64,000 nt of DNA from Dermatemys mawii (lineage: Eukaryota; Chordata; Testudines; Dermatemydidae): contig ML677385.1 of NCBI GenBank assembly GCA_007922305.1, forward strand, positions 10,178,470-10,242,469, given 5' to 3'. Under the pieces are notes generated by a model that had not been told where the DNA came from, did not search any database, and saw only the letters and a list, made by a program, of their open reading frames with translations. Both the position numbers and the translations under genes were made by a program. How positions within the stretch are numbered: position 1 is the first letter of the stretch; each line of letters opens with the position of its first letter. This document shows, piece by piece, positions 12,754 through 23,321 of this stretch.

Positions 12754-13394
12754 TTGGTCCAATATATCCTTATATGCAAACCCGCAAATGCAGCAAAAAG
12801 AGACGCTGCGGAAATCTGGCTGCTGTGGGAGGCGTGTAACAACAACTACCTCCGCCTAACAGCCAGCAAAGAGGAGGCAATATCTCTAAAAGAAAAACTA
12901 TCCCAATCAAAAAAAGGGATAGAAAATTGGAAAATAATGGCAACAAATTCCCATAATCAAATGGAAATAATAAAACAAGCCTTACAGCAAAGTAAAAGTA
13001 ATAAAACACTCCTGAAGAACCAAGTAACAGCATATAAAAAAATATAAAAACAAAATCAGGCTTTAATCAAAAAAATCAGGTCCTGCAAGGCATGGTTAAA
13101 AAATTAACATTAGAACAAAGTAAAACCGCAAAAAATCATAATCAATGCAGTTCTATTATTAAGCATTTAAAACAGAAATTAGGATTTGCTACTCGTCAGA
13201 TAGCGGCTGTCCAATCAAAAAAATGGGACACTGCCGAACGTAAAATACCATCAGATTGGGAGGAAGACATTTGGAACCCCCGTGAGGTATGGGAAGGAGA
13301 CATTTGGAATAACAAACAGGAGGGTCTTGTAGCCCAGGTGGCAGCCATAGAACGGCACACTGCGACCACCCCGGTGGATGGGGGTGGGGGGTAA
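12754..13394 (+). pseudogene. gag: ERV gag, N-terminal coiled-coil part, frameshifted
   Basis: Two short open frames, 12754-13047 and 13092-13394, lie in different frames and precede the capsid frame. The first is rich in Lys, Gln, Glu and Asn, with heptad-like spacing that suggests a coiled coil ('EEAISLKEKLSQSKKGIENW'). The second contains two similar Trp-rich blocks, 'EEDIWNPREVWEGDIW'. Position and composition fit the matrix end of Gag; no specific matrix family was recognised. The first frame has no ATG at its start, so the original initiation codon is either altered or upstream (an ATG at 12686 opens only a 10-codon frame). At least one frameshift or stop separates the parts. Confidence 0.55.
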
Positions 13395-14193
13395 TCAACA
13401 GATCACCACTGTCCCAGTGTCAGCATCAAATTTAAAAGCAATGGCTAACCATTTGGGAACACTCAACCGAGAAACTTTTTCTCGATGGTGTACCAATGCC
13501 ATCTTATTGGCAGGAAGGAAAACACTCACTACTCTAAAAATTTATCGCCTTATGGGCATATGTGCGGCCCCAAACATAAAAGCCGCCCTGGACCGCATAA
13601 GAGTTGGAGCTGCCGATAGTAAGTTGGCTCTAATGGCCACCTTTGGGGAACAAATAGGCAAACAAAATTTTATTGCCCAAGCTGTAGCTTCTACCCAGGA
13701 TTCTAATGAGAATCCTGAAAATTATCTTACCCGGTGGGCTCTAATGCAGATAATGGCTGGTTTAGTAACCGTACCTGCCAACACAGACTTAGATAAAATC
13801 CCTTTCTCCATACCATCGCTCAGGGACTGCGCTGCATCGCTGCTTCCCTACTATTCTGGAAAACTTGCTGTTTGGCAGGATGGGCACCCCGCCACCTTAA
13901 GAGAACTAAAAGGAATGGTACAACAAATAACTACCCATGCTGGACCAAAGCCCAATATTAAAAAGGAAAGAGTGGCATATGTGGCGGCAATAAAGCCAAC
14001 AGTCACTTTCTCTAATAAAAGTGAAACCAAGGAATTTTCAAAATCCCAAGGAGGGTACTCGAAAGGCAAATTCATGGGCAGGGGGAATAATCAGTTCAGG
14101 GGTCATCTACACCCAAACCTTCAAAAATCTCAGTTTGCCGACCGAACTACACAACCAGAAAGACCCACCTCTAAGATGCGCCGCATGGCATAA
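13378..14193 (+). pseudogene. gag: ERV gag, capsid-like open frame (271 codons)
   Basis: This is the longest uninterrupted reading frame in the window. It starts at ATG 13378, overlapping the end of the preceding frame, so the ATG may be internal to the original Gag. The body is helical and capsid-like, with a major-homology-like stretch around residues 105-125 ('SNENPENYLTRWALMQ'). The C-terminal 70 residues are basic and glycine/arginine-rich ('GRGNNQFRG'), with no Cys-Cys-His-Cys zinc knuckle. A nucleocapsid made of Gly-Arg boxes instead of zinc knuckles is known from some retroviruses such as foamy viruses, but that affinity is only inferred. The frame is followed by protease-like sequence, as in gag-pro-pol order. 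Confidence 0.7.
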
Positions 14194-14379
14194 AAATTAT
14201 TAACACAGCTGGAAGGGAATAAAAAAAATGGGACAGAGCCCCTCTTACTAATATTATGAAAAAAAGTTCTTAAACTGCAGGGCCAGCAAGAAAATGTTTC
14301 AAAAGTAACCACCCCCAGCGCTCCCCTGCTGCACCTCCCACCGCCTCCTCCTCTAGCTAATCAGGTATATTACTAGGGA

Positions 14380-14771
14380 AGCCCACTGGATGTAAAGCCC
14401 CCACTTGGCATAGAAGCCCAACAGTGGAGGTTTATAGGAAAATTAATCTGGAATCCAGAAAGGAAACCCTATATCTATGTCCAGCAGAAAAATCTAGCTC
14501 CTATGTTGGCTCTAATTGATACTTGAGCTTCGGTCTCTCTAATTAAAACTGCTCCTCAGGCGGGGACCAGGGGCAACTAACCATGCTTCAATCTTTTCAG
14601 GAAAAACCCAGCCCCGAACAAGAATGGGTGCAGGTACCATTCTCTGTACAAGAATTCCACACCACTGGAAATCTGATTCAAACAAAGCATATGACTAACG
14701 CCGTGATTCTAGGCACGGACTGGCTGTTTAAAAATAACATTATTATTGATTTCCCCAGAGGTGCTCTTTGA
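14380..14771 (+). pseudogene. pro: ERV aspartic protease remnant with stop in active site
   Basis: The active-site region reads Leu-Ile-Asp-Thr-stop-Ala-Ser at 14512-14532. The TGA at 14524-14526 stands where the invariant Gly of the retroviral D-T-G-A-S motif belongs, one base from GGA. The C-terminal part continues in another frame (14583-14771) and holds 'VILGTDWL', which corresponds to the conserved ILG-R/x-D block near the end of retroviral proteases. Both a stop and a frameshift are therefore needed to explain the sequence, and the enzyme is dead. Confidence 0.75.
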
Positions 14772-15101
14772 AAACTGAAATCCCTTCCTCCTTATCTCCC
14801 TACAGCAAGTCGTAACAACATTATCACTGCTAAAAGTAAGAAGCTCGTCGCTGCCCTCACGGTAAAGCAGCAAAAAAAAGTAGCGTTCAAAGTTCCCTAT
14901 GGTATAAACCCCCAAAAAAACAAATTATAAAAAAATTAACGCTTGTGTTAAAATTGTAGGTAAATTGGTGTCCCCCCAAAAACAATATCGGTACCCCAAA
15001 AAAGCAAAAACACAACTAGTCCAAATCATTCAAAACCTAAAAAAGCAAAAAGTAATTAAAAAAACTAACTCCCCTTTTAACTCTCCTGTATAACCAGTCA
15101 T
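14772..15101 (+). pseudogene. pol: ERV pol, N-terminal RT remnant ending at deletion
   Basis: Downstream of protease, scattered frames are A-rich with stops. At about 15010-15090 the + strand encodes 'LVQIIQNLKKQKVIKKTNSP' followed by Phe-Asn-Ser-Pro-Val. That pattern is typical of the start of retroviral reverse transcriptase (a helix, Gln/Lys-rich turn, then S-P-x-N-x-P). A stop follows, and at about 15101 the sequence jumps directly into LTR. Palm motifs, RNase H, integrase and env are absent. Confidence 0.7.
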
Positions 15102-15547
15102 ATGACGCAGCAATTCCCATAAACTGGCATAGGAAAAAATTCCTATAAAAACTAAACCAAAAAACTATAAAGTCAGAGTCCAAGGTTCTGCTGCCAGCCT
15201 ACCAGAAGCTTCAAATGAGCATCTAATCAGGACTTCGCTCCCCACTACCATCACCTGTATATAGAATACCTGGCCAGTATTCTGTCACAAGCAACTTCCA
15301 GGCTGGTAACTATAACAATTACCCAGAACCTAAATAAATAAATAAATTAAATAAAATAAATGCTTATATATATGTGTGTGTGTGTGTGTATGTGTGTGTA
15401 TAAGGGTTAAGTAGTAATAGGAATAAGTAGTTAAACAACGTTGTTTGCATCTATCTTTTCTTTATTCTTTATTATTATCTTTACAATAAATGTGGCTTTT
15501 TGCCTTATCCCCCTCATAAAATGCTGCTTGCTTCTATTGGTATAACA
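15102..15547 (+). repeat. ERV 3' LTR, 5'-truncated
   Basis: It aligns end to end with 11707-12155 of the 5' LTR, ends TATAACA, and is followed by the CTGG target duplication. AATAAA lies at 15485-15490. It lacks the first ~830 bases of the LTR because the internal deletion ran into it, and no polypurine tract precedes it. A TG microsatellite lies at about 15373-15399. It keeps C at sites that read T in the 5' copy. Confidence 0.88.
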
Positions 15548-15919
15548 CTGGCGGGCCTGGATAGTTTATCTACCTGCAACATCCATAGGTACGGCCAATC
15601 ACAGCTCCCACTGGCCGTGGTTCATCGTTCCAGGCAAATGGGGGCTGTGGGAAGTGGCAGCCAGCACATCCCTCAGCCCATGCCACTTCCCGTAACCCCC
15701 ATTGACTTGGAATGGTGAACTGCAGCCAGTGAAAGATGTGATCCACTGAACCTGCAGACGCTGCAGGTAAAGAAACTTTCCCTGATGGGCCTTGTGCCAA
15801 AGATTGCTGATTCCTGGTATTGGGAGCCTAATTTAGGATTGTGGATTCCATTAGGTGGCAGGATGCCTAAACGTTACACTTAATATTCAAATGCCCAGAA
15901 TCCTTTTGGATGTAGCCCC

Positions 15920-17296
15920 AGCTGTCTGGTTTTATTTTTCTTTCTGCTACCTGAATTAACAGCAGGAATCTGTTCTGAAACAATAGTTTATCCCTGTATA
16001 TCTTCACATGCCTGGTCAGTTTGCCGCACATCAACCTGTCAAAAGGCATGAGTAAAAAGATGGCATGAGGCGTATGAAAGTGCAACAATTTGTGTTAAAT
16101 GGGATTGCAAATTGTTCAACTAATTGGGTATGTTACCCCTCTTTACCCATTGGTCTAATGGTCTACAAGGTCTAATAAAAGTTTCCAAGATAGAAATAAC
16201 TCCAGGTGCTACTCCTTGGGATGTAGTGTGATAAACTAATGTTTAGCAAGATTATCACAGCATAAACAGGACAGTGTCAGAGAGAAACAACTGATGTGTC
16301 AAATACACAATTTGTATGAAATTAAAAAATATCAACTTTTGTAAGTAAGAGGTACTTCTTATGCAACAAATAAAACTTCCTTCTGCAGGGCATCATTACA
16401 ATAAATAAATTCTTATTTTTATTTGTTCCTGGAGACACAATCCTAGTCTTAAAAAGCATAGTAAATTTCAATGAGATGATATATTTATGTGACTAAGAAT
16501 ACAATCTGCAGTTACATTAACATTAGTTAGGCTAAAACTATGACTATCCTGTTTCAGGGCACATACTGAGAACCATCTCTGGGCAGAGGGAAGTTCCTTC
16601 CTTTCCCCAAATAATACAGTGTTATACAGGTAAATTGATTATAGAAATTTTGTATTTCTATAATGTATCTGGCATTATTCACACTCAGAATCTACAGTTC
16701 TAGGGGTGAGCCATTGTGAGTTCCTCCCTCCTACTGTTTTTTTTTTTTAATAAATCATCAAACAAAAGTTTTGACTGCTCTGTTTCACTACAAATGGCAT
16801 CTTTCCACAAATATAAGATTATATAGCCTGATGATCTGAACAAATCCCAGAATGGATAATTATGTTGACCAGAGTCAACAGGAGTGCATTTGACAGTCAA
16901 TTTAGTGGGTCTTCACTAGACACGCTAAATTGATCCACCTGGTACGAGGAGAAGCCCTTTGCCTGATACTGTATTTAAATTGTACTGTAACACTATTTCA
17001 GTCACCACTTTTATGTTTGCAGGACAACACCACATATCAAAAACCAGTGTGCTGCATATTAATTCTGTGTTGCACACACTAGGTGAAATATTTGCCAATA
17101 CAGAAAAGTCTGGTATTTTATCTTGTAAAAATAATAACTTGGAAAACATTTAACTCTCATTATGACTTTTGTTTTAACTTTTTTTGGTTTTTTGTCTCTC
17201 TTTGCTTTGTCTGTGTTTATTTATCTAGCTGTGCCCGTCTATTGCGTGTCTGTATTTAGTTATCTAACTGTGCCCTTCTGTTGTGTGTGAGTATAG
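15920..17296. other. Intronic sequence, nothing firmly recognised
   Basis: AT-rich. A short stretch at about 16905-16970 ('TCTTCACTAGACACGCTAAA') resembles one end of turtle palindromic MITEs, but no second end was found. No genes were seen. Confidence 0.45.
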
Positions 17297-17402
17297 GTGA
17301 AGTAGTTAGAGAGACAAGGTGGATAATGTACTGTCTTTTATTGGACCAACTTCTGGTGAGAGAGAGAAATTTTCAAGCCACACAGAGCTCTTCCTCAGGG
17401 AA
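17297..17402 (-). repeat. PLE-like 3' tail fragment (family B)
   Basis: The stretch 'AGAGAGACAAGGTGG' ... 'TTTTATTGGACCAACTTC' ... 'CACACAGAGCTCTTCCTCAG' is a common reptile interspersed repeat that I recall as the 3' tail of a Penelope-like retroelement, here in reverse orientation. A related but rearranged copy lies at 36432-36533. It has no coding capacity. Confidence 0.55.
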
Positions 17403-18584
17403 TAGCTAACAGTTATATTGAGCAGATCCAGTGTCATTACCACATTCCTTACAAGAGATGGGTGAAATTTTTCAGACAAAACTTGTTTCATCAAAAAAAA
17501 AACAAAAAAAAAAAACAGTGCAACATATTTTTAGTGCAACATATTGTGAATTTGTGTTGAATTCACCAAATTGTTTCAACTGGAGAAAAATATTACAAAA
17601 AGTTAAAATGTTTTGTTTCGACGTTTTCAATTCAAAATAACTTTCTTTTGAATTTTTCAATTTTATTTTTAAAAAGGTTTAACAGAACTTGAATGGGATG
17701 AAATATTTAGCTTCGGGACAAAGAAAATATTTTGTTTGATCCAATTTTTTTTTCCAGTTTGAGAGCCAAACTGAAAAATCAGTGATTGACACAGCTCTTT
17801 TCCATCTCCATCTCACTCTTTTGCAATTGCATGAAAGGACTCACTGGCAGGTCTGTTCTGCTGCTGCAGAGGGCATAAGGATGTGTTAGCTACAGCATCG
17901 GTGTAACCATCACTGAAATATACGTTGTGCATTTTCTGCGCAACATGGCAACTCTTCCATCCCAAGTAGGGACTATAATTTCAATTCCTGAGCTAGCTTT
18001 TTCCCTCCATGTTTTATAATATAGGACTGATGCATAATGTGGCTTCCCTTGGCTAATTTTCTAGCTATAGAACTAGCTATGGAAATCATTTAATAGCTGC
18101 AGAGTACTAATTTGTGAGGGGAACTTCTCATTTAAAAACTGTTAAATTATATTATTAGAAGAGCTCAGTGACATTATTTAAAGGCCTTCTTAATTAGCAT
18201 TTTGATCTACAATAATATTCAGTTTGTGAACAACAAGTGGTTATTACTGTCACTGACTTACTATCCATTTTAGGAAAATGTGCTGCAAAATTCATTTAGA
18301 GTTTCTACTAAAATTAGTCCTAAAATGCTTTGGAATTCAAGAAGTAGTATTTCTCTGTACAGGTTCAGGTTTGTGACTCCAAATGAACATCATTGGCACA
18401 TGTATTTGTAGTGCCCCCTCTCTATCTGGTTACCTTCTTTAATGCCAGTCTTCTTAGAGGTTTGGATGGACAGATCTGGGTTCTTCTGGATTCCACCACA
18501 CACTCAGCAGGGTGTTTCTTCTTTATTTTTCCCTATGAATTTATTTGATGGTGCCTCCACCTTCCCCCCGCATCCTTGTTCCTT
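17403..18584. other. Intronic sequence, nothing recognised
   Basis: AT-rich with an A/C run at about 17494-17516. No element boundaries or genes seen. Confidence 0.5.
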
Positions 18585-19798
18585 CCTGTGACCACAATAT
18601 CTTCTCTCCAGGGTCACCAGGGCAGTTTGGGAGGAAAATTCTAACCACAGAGTAACCCCCACCTACGTGCCAGATAGTTGGAGACTCCCAAGAAATAACA
18701 CAAATACATACAATGTATTCAGCACAGTAACTATATTAAATAGGAAACAAATATAACATAATAGGGTAAAACACTATTCTTAGGATCACTGATCCCCAGA
18801 CTGATAATACATATGACTTTTGCCAGTCACGGGACCTGATATAGCAAATGTAAGGTTAGTGTCCCACTGGTACGCGTACTTGGTTAGCCCCCTTCGTGAC
18901 CTGTAACCACGATATCTTCTCTGAATTGGTTTAGCAGTGTGGCTCACAGGGTTCAGTAGAGCTCAAAGGACTCACAAGTGGGAGGAGGTAGTAAGTCCCT
19001 CCACAGGTTTAATATTCAGCACCTTAAATTCCCAAACCCTTAGTCCCTGGCTTGAGGAGTAGGGGATCCCCAAAAACAATTTCCCTGACTGACTGACTAA
19101 CAGATGGGGCACTCACAAACTCCATGAATGATGCTCAGGTTCAGAGATAACTCTGGACTTCTCAGTCACTGCAGAGGGGCTGATTACTGCTGGCAGGGAT
19201 CCTCCTCAGGCACGAATCAGGCTGCTTCGATCCCAGGATTTACCCTCATCACAAATGGGTGCAGGACTCAAGGTGCAGATTACACAACTGTACTAAAATC
19301 CAAATTGTAGTCTCCTACCCCTGCATCCAGACACACACACAGCAGGCAGTAGCTCTGGATTAGCAGCCAGAGCAGAGTTGACCATGTGGTGACTGGTTTA
19401 CCTAGGGAGCTGGTGGGAGAATTCAGGCTGGCTTGGGAAGTTCCACAGCAAAAGTGTACAAACTGGGGGTCAACAGCGGAGAGGGAAAGGTCCAGGTGAA
19501 GGATCGGCTTTCAAGTCCCTAGAGGCCAGTTCTCAGGGGGAACCCTGCATGCAGGTCTGGGACTCACCAGCTCCTCACACAGCCAGTCCTGCCCTTGCCT
19601 TGGGTGGCTCCAAACTGACTCAAAAATGGCTTCTCCCCTTTCCTGAGCTCCCTGGGAAGGGCACTTCACTCCCTAGTGGTTGCCAGGCAGACTCTGAGTT
19701 TGCCTTGGCTCCCCACCACTACCAGAGACATTGTGCCTCTCCCTGAGCTGCCAGCAGACAGAGCCCCAGGAATCAAAGTCATTGCCTTGAGGGTTACA
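18585..19798 (-). repeat. LTR-like, CT-rich repeat region (tentative)
   Basis: GC-richer than its surroundings. Read on the minus strand it begins 'TGTAACCCTCAAGGCAATGA', a TG start typical of LTRs. A 23-bp near-identical direct repeat, 18585-18607 and 18900-18922 (core 'ATATCTTCTCT'), marks an internal duplication. No partner LTR, primer site or target duplication was found, so it may be a solo LTR or an unrelated repeat. Confidence 0.35.
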
Positions 19799-22677
19799 TA
19801 TGAAAGACTTTTTTTCTTCTCCTTTTTTTAAGCTGTCAGGTTTCTCATGTTCACATTGAGCAGGTATATAAACAGCTACAAATGCTATAGGTTCTTATCT
19901 GGAAAATAAAATGGTGAAAATGAGTCATCCTGCCATATATGTGCTCTGTGTTCTCCTCAAAAACAGACCTGTCATTTGTGTGGTTTCTCCCACATAAGGC
20001 TCCACTGATCATTAATTCAAAGGTCATAGGATTAAAACTTGATTCTCAAGGTGAAATACAGAGTACAAATGCTCCCAAGGTTACGCAAGACCCGACTTAT
20101 GCAAATTCAGCACTTACAGGAAACGTTCCATAAGCCAAGAATAGGATTTTCGAGTTGCAGAAATTTTTGCATAATGTGCGGTTTACGTTTCCAACTTACA
20201 CAAAATTTGAGTTATGCAAGGCTTTCCGGAACAGAATGATTGCATAAGTCATATACAGATTGCACATCTGTATATGTGCAAAAACTGGATAGGCATTTTA
20301 AGATAGCCAGTAATAATGTGCAAAAACTGGATAGTCAATATCTGGTATTATTAAGATCAAATTGCATGGAAAGGACCAGTCCCCTGGTATCAAAACATTA
20401 TTTGCATGTAGGCAGGTTATTTCATTGGTGTTGGCATGTTGGTAGTTGGCATGTTGGTATTCACAGCAACAAATTATTTTCCTGAAAATAATTGCTTGAG
20501 TTTGTATGAGCTACAGTTTCACAAACATTACAGCCTTATTGCCATTGAAAGAGGGAGAAAAGGGATCTCTGGTACATTTTTTTTTTTTAAAAAAAGAAAA
20601 GTTTTTCTCATTCTCAGATTGTGCAGTTTCTGTTGTGTCTTAAAATCGTACAAGTTCAAAGTTTCACTAGTGTTAGAGAGAGTGCAAAGTGTACTGAGTC
20701 ACATCTGGGCAGGAAGAACTTTGAGTCTACGTGATTAGGGTAGCTGGCCAGGATCCGCTAGAAAAGAATGTTCAGTTTTACAGATTTAACCCCCTTCTAT
20801 TAACTATTACTCAAATATGAAACCAGCGTGTGTGACAACAGAGAGAGGAAACTTGAGGACAGTAAATTATTAGGTGCTATCTGGTTAGACACTTGGGACT
20901 GTTTCGGGGCTAAGAGAGGAAGGGCTAGAGCTGGGAACATGAGGGCAAAGGAGCAGGATTTAGCTGACTTTGTATGTAGGGTGAGGGAGAAAGGATGCCT
21001 CATACATGGGATAAAATTAGGATAGTTGCATGATTTGTTTCAAGATTTAACTGAAGCTGCAAATGTTGTGATTAATGGTAATGGGAAAAAATCACAGACT
21101 TGCTGTCTGAGTTTGTAGCTAAATTACCGCTCTACCATAGATATCTAAATAGCTCCCTGTTTGAGAGAATTTATTTTTTTCCCCTGAAAACATTTAGCCC
21201 ATCTCAAATGTCCAACCTTTAAAATTATGAAGACTATTTGTGGGCTAGAACATTGCACACACACACTGAGACCTAAATTTGTAAGGTTGTCATTGGCTAT
21301 TGTGTAACACAGTGGTGAATACATATTACAATGTCCTCTCTTTGCTGACCCACAGTGGATGTGAGATTTTACAGCTACCAGTTACAACATATTGGCTCTG
21401 CAGCTTAAGCTGTGGTAGCTCATGTGTTTAGCTTCCAAGGTTCCCTAGTTCAATATGTGGTGTGTTGACTAAGAAAACAGCTGTCATAATTGCTTACAGG
21501 TGAAGAGTTTGAAAACATAATTACCCCTTGTTTAGGGAGCTACTCATTTTAAAGACAAAAGTATTTCTGGCTTTTTTTCTCTTGACTATCTTCCTGGTAA
21601 TGTCAGCTCAGTTTCAATGAGGAAATGTACGAAATAAATTAGGGTTTCATATAATGAAACTTCCCTGAATTAGAGAGCTTGTAATACTTTAAGTATTTTA
21701 TCATAATGAATGTATTTGGTATTCTCTTTTTAGAATATCATCATAATGACTGTATTTAGTACTGATGGAGAGGAATATTTACTTGCATAGAAGTTTCATT
21801 TTAATTTGGTGTTAGGTTACTGTATCATTAAAATAAACTGCTTCTGTGCACTGTTTTAAGATATCTAAATAACAAGATAACTGTATTTGAAGGTGGAGAC
21901 CTTAATTCTGTCTACATTTTTTTTTTTCATGTACTGTAGTCCATAGGGTAGTTTCCACAGTCAGCTTGACTAAATATGTTTTCACCACCAACAGATAATC
22001 TTTTTCTATGTGGCTGTCCCATTCAATCTTCAGTTGCCAGGTCTACTTTAATACTGCTCTCTTGTTCATTGCTAGAATTAAACAGGGCTGGTGGGAAGTA
22101 TGAAACAAGGAGCTGTTGAAACATGGCTTTTAAAATACTTTGTATGTATACATAGGACCAGATTATGATTGCCTTACCTGTGTTGAATGACATTATTCTG
22201 CAAGTAGTTCTAGTGAAGTTGATGTGACAACTTGTGCAGTAAGACACAGTTTTAAAGAGAGCAAGCAAAGCATTTTGATTTAACATATTTTAATACAAAA
22301 GTTTTGCAATTTATATTTAAAATGAGACAGTTTGGGAGATTAGTGTTTGTAGTAGAAAGATGGTGGTAACTTCAGGAAGGTACAGGCTGATTGTCCAGAG
22401 TGTAAAATTAAATGGGGGAATAGGCAGTATATAGGGGTTGTGGCGTAGGTCCTATCTGTCAACATTTTTATTGGACACGATGCTGTGAGTACCAATTTCC
22501 TTTTTGAGCTGCAGGGTGAGAGATTGCTGTACAAAAAAAAAATAATGCTTAGGAGTGAACATAAGAGGTACAGGAGCAGTCATAGCCCTTTCTGCTATTT
22601 ATCAGTCTTTTCCAACTCTTTTTCCCCTTCAGCTTTCTTCTTTTTCCTCCTCATCTTCCTTTTCCCTTCATCCCCCT
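19799..22677. other. Intronic sequence with a small palindromic patch
   Basis: At about 20079-20238 the text 'GACTTATGCAAATTCAGC' on the left is echoed in reverse complement by 'ATTGCATAAGTC' on the right, with matching GGAA/TTCC blocks between, suggesting a decayed MITE. Just beyond, 'ATGTGCAAAAACTGGATAG' occurs twice (about 20274 and 20316). The rest is AT-rich with no recognised gene. Confidence 0.4.
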
Positions 22678-23163
22678 TGTCACAGGGTCCACATAAGGTG
22701 CTCTAGCTTTCCCCTGTGTTCTGGTTTCTCAAAATAAAGGTCTTCACACCCTTTTCTTGTGTTCTCCAAATGTCCTTTATTTACAGTGCACAGCTAGTGA
22801 TTCTGGTGCAGGTAAAGTGCTCCTCACATCCTCAGCAGTTACGCTCTCTGCCCTGCTTCCAGGGTCTCTAGGCCCCTGAGGTACCTTGCCTATCGTGAGG
22901 AGACAGAGCAGCAGCCTCCCATCCCCCTCCTGGCTTGCCTCCCCCTCGACTGAGGAGGGCTCAGGGCTTTTCTAGCCTTCCTGCTCCTAGTCTTAGCTGT
23001 CCCTATTTAGCCCAGCTTAATGCTCTGAGCTAGCCCTCATTAGGGCTTCCAGCTGGGCTCCGTGCAGGCTGCTTCCTGTCTCGGCCCCTGGCCCTGCTGT
23101 CCACAGGCAGGGTTTAGCCTGCAGGGTCAGGGCATTCACAGGGTTTTTACCCTTGCCCTGCCA
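22678..23163 (-). repeat. Gypsy element 3' LTR (486 bp)
   Basis: Begins TGTCACAGGG and ends CCTGCCA in + orientation and matches 24762-25232 along its length with scattered substitutions and a few small indels. It is the downstream LTR of the minus-strand element because the polypurine tract abuts its inner edge. Confidence 0.88.
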
Positions 23164-23178
23164 CACATCTCCCCACTT
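23164..23178 (-). other. Gypsy element polypurine tract
   Basis: On the minus strand the bases just before the 3' LTR read 'AAGTGGGGAGATGTG', a purine-rich run in the position where plus-strand synthesis is primed. Confidence 0.65.
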
Positions 23179-23321
23179 CAGTGAGCCCCCAGGCTCCATC
23201 TGCCCCTGCGTCTTTTCAGCTGGACAAACGCGGTCCCTATGGGGGGCTCCCGTACCCCAGCCGTGGGCTCCTGTGGACCCTCATCGGGGCCTTCAGGCCC
23301 CCTCCCACATCCGCGGTAAGG

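Larger units (their letters stand above)
10874..15547 (+). mobile_element. Endogenous retrovirus, internally deleted provirus
   Basis: The layout in order is 5' LTR (10874-12155), possible primer site, leader with a CT tract, gag, protease, the first codons of reverse transcriptase, then a truncated 3' LTR (15102-15547). The provirus begins TGTAGGG, ends TATAACA, and is flanked by a 4-bp duplication CTGG (10870-10873 and 15548-15551), so its outer ends are intact. The rest of pol, any env and the 5' two thirds of the 3' LTR are gone in one deletion. Every reading frame is broken by stops or frameshifts. It lies in the same orientation as DMD. The short duplication and protease/RT order are retroviral; the exact class was not resolved. 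Confidence 0.88.
10825..15816. mobile_element. hAT-type MITE, interrupted by an endogenous retrovirus
   Basis: The left terminus starts 'CAGCGATTGGCAACCTTTGG' and the right terminus, reverse complemented, starts 'CAGGAATCAGCAATCTTTGG'. These are hAT-like termini (CAG...CTG). Eight-base flanks match at 7 of 8 positions: GTATAGGG (10817-10824) and GTATTGGG (15817-15824), the duplication length expected for hAT. The element's own sequence is 10825-10873 plus 15548-15816, roughly 315 bp. Its right part is itself a near palindrome ('GCTCCCACTGGCCGTGG' echoed downstream). It carries no transposase, and the retrovirus at 10874-15547 splits it cleanly. Confidence 0.85.
10226..15919. mobile_element. 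Outer inverted-repeat element, split by nested insertions
   Basis: The left end reads 'GGGGCTAGATCTACAAAG' and the reverse complement of the right end (15919 leftward) reads 'GGGGCTACATCCAAAAGG', an imperfect terminal inverted repeat. The interior contains repeated 'TTAGATGCCTAAG' and 'TTAGGCAGCTAAG' type blocks. The element itself is about 600 bp on the left (10226-10824) plus about 95 bp on the right (15825-15919); everything between is later insertion. No target duplication was recognised. It resembles palindromic non-autonomous DNA transposons of turtles, but the superfamily is not clear. Confidence 0.55.
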
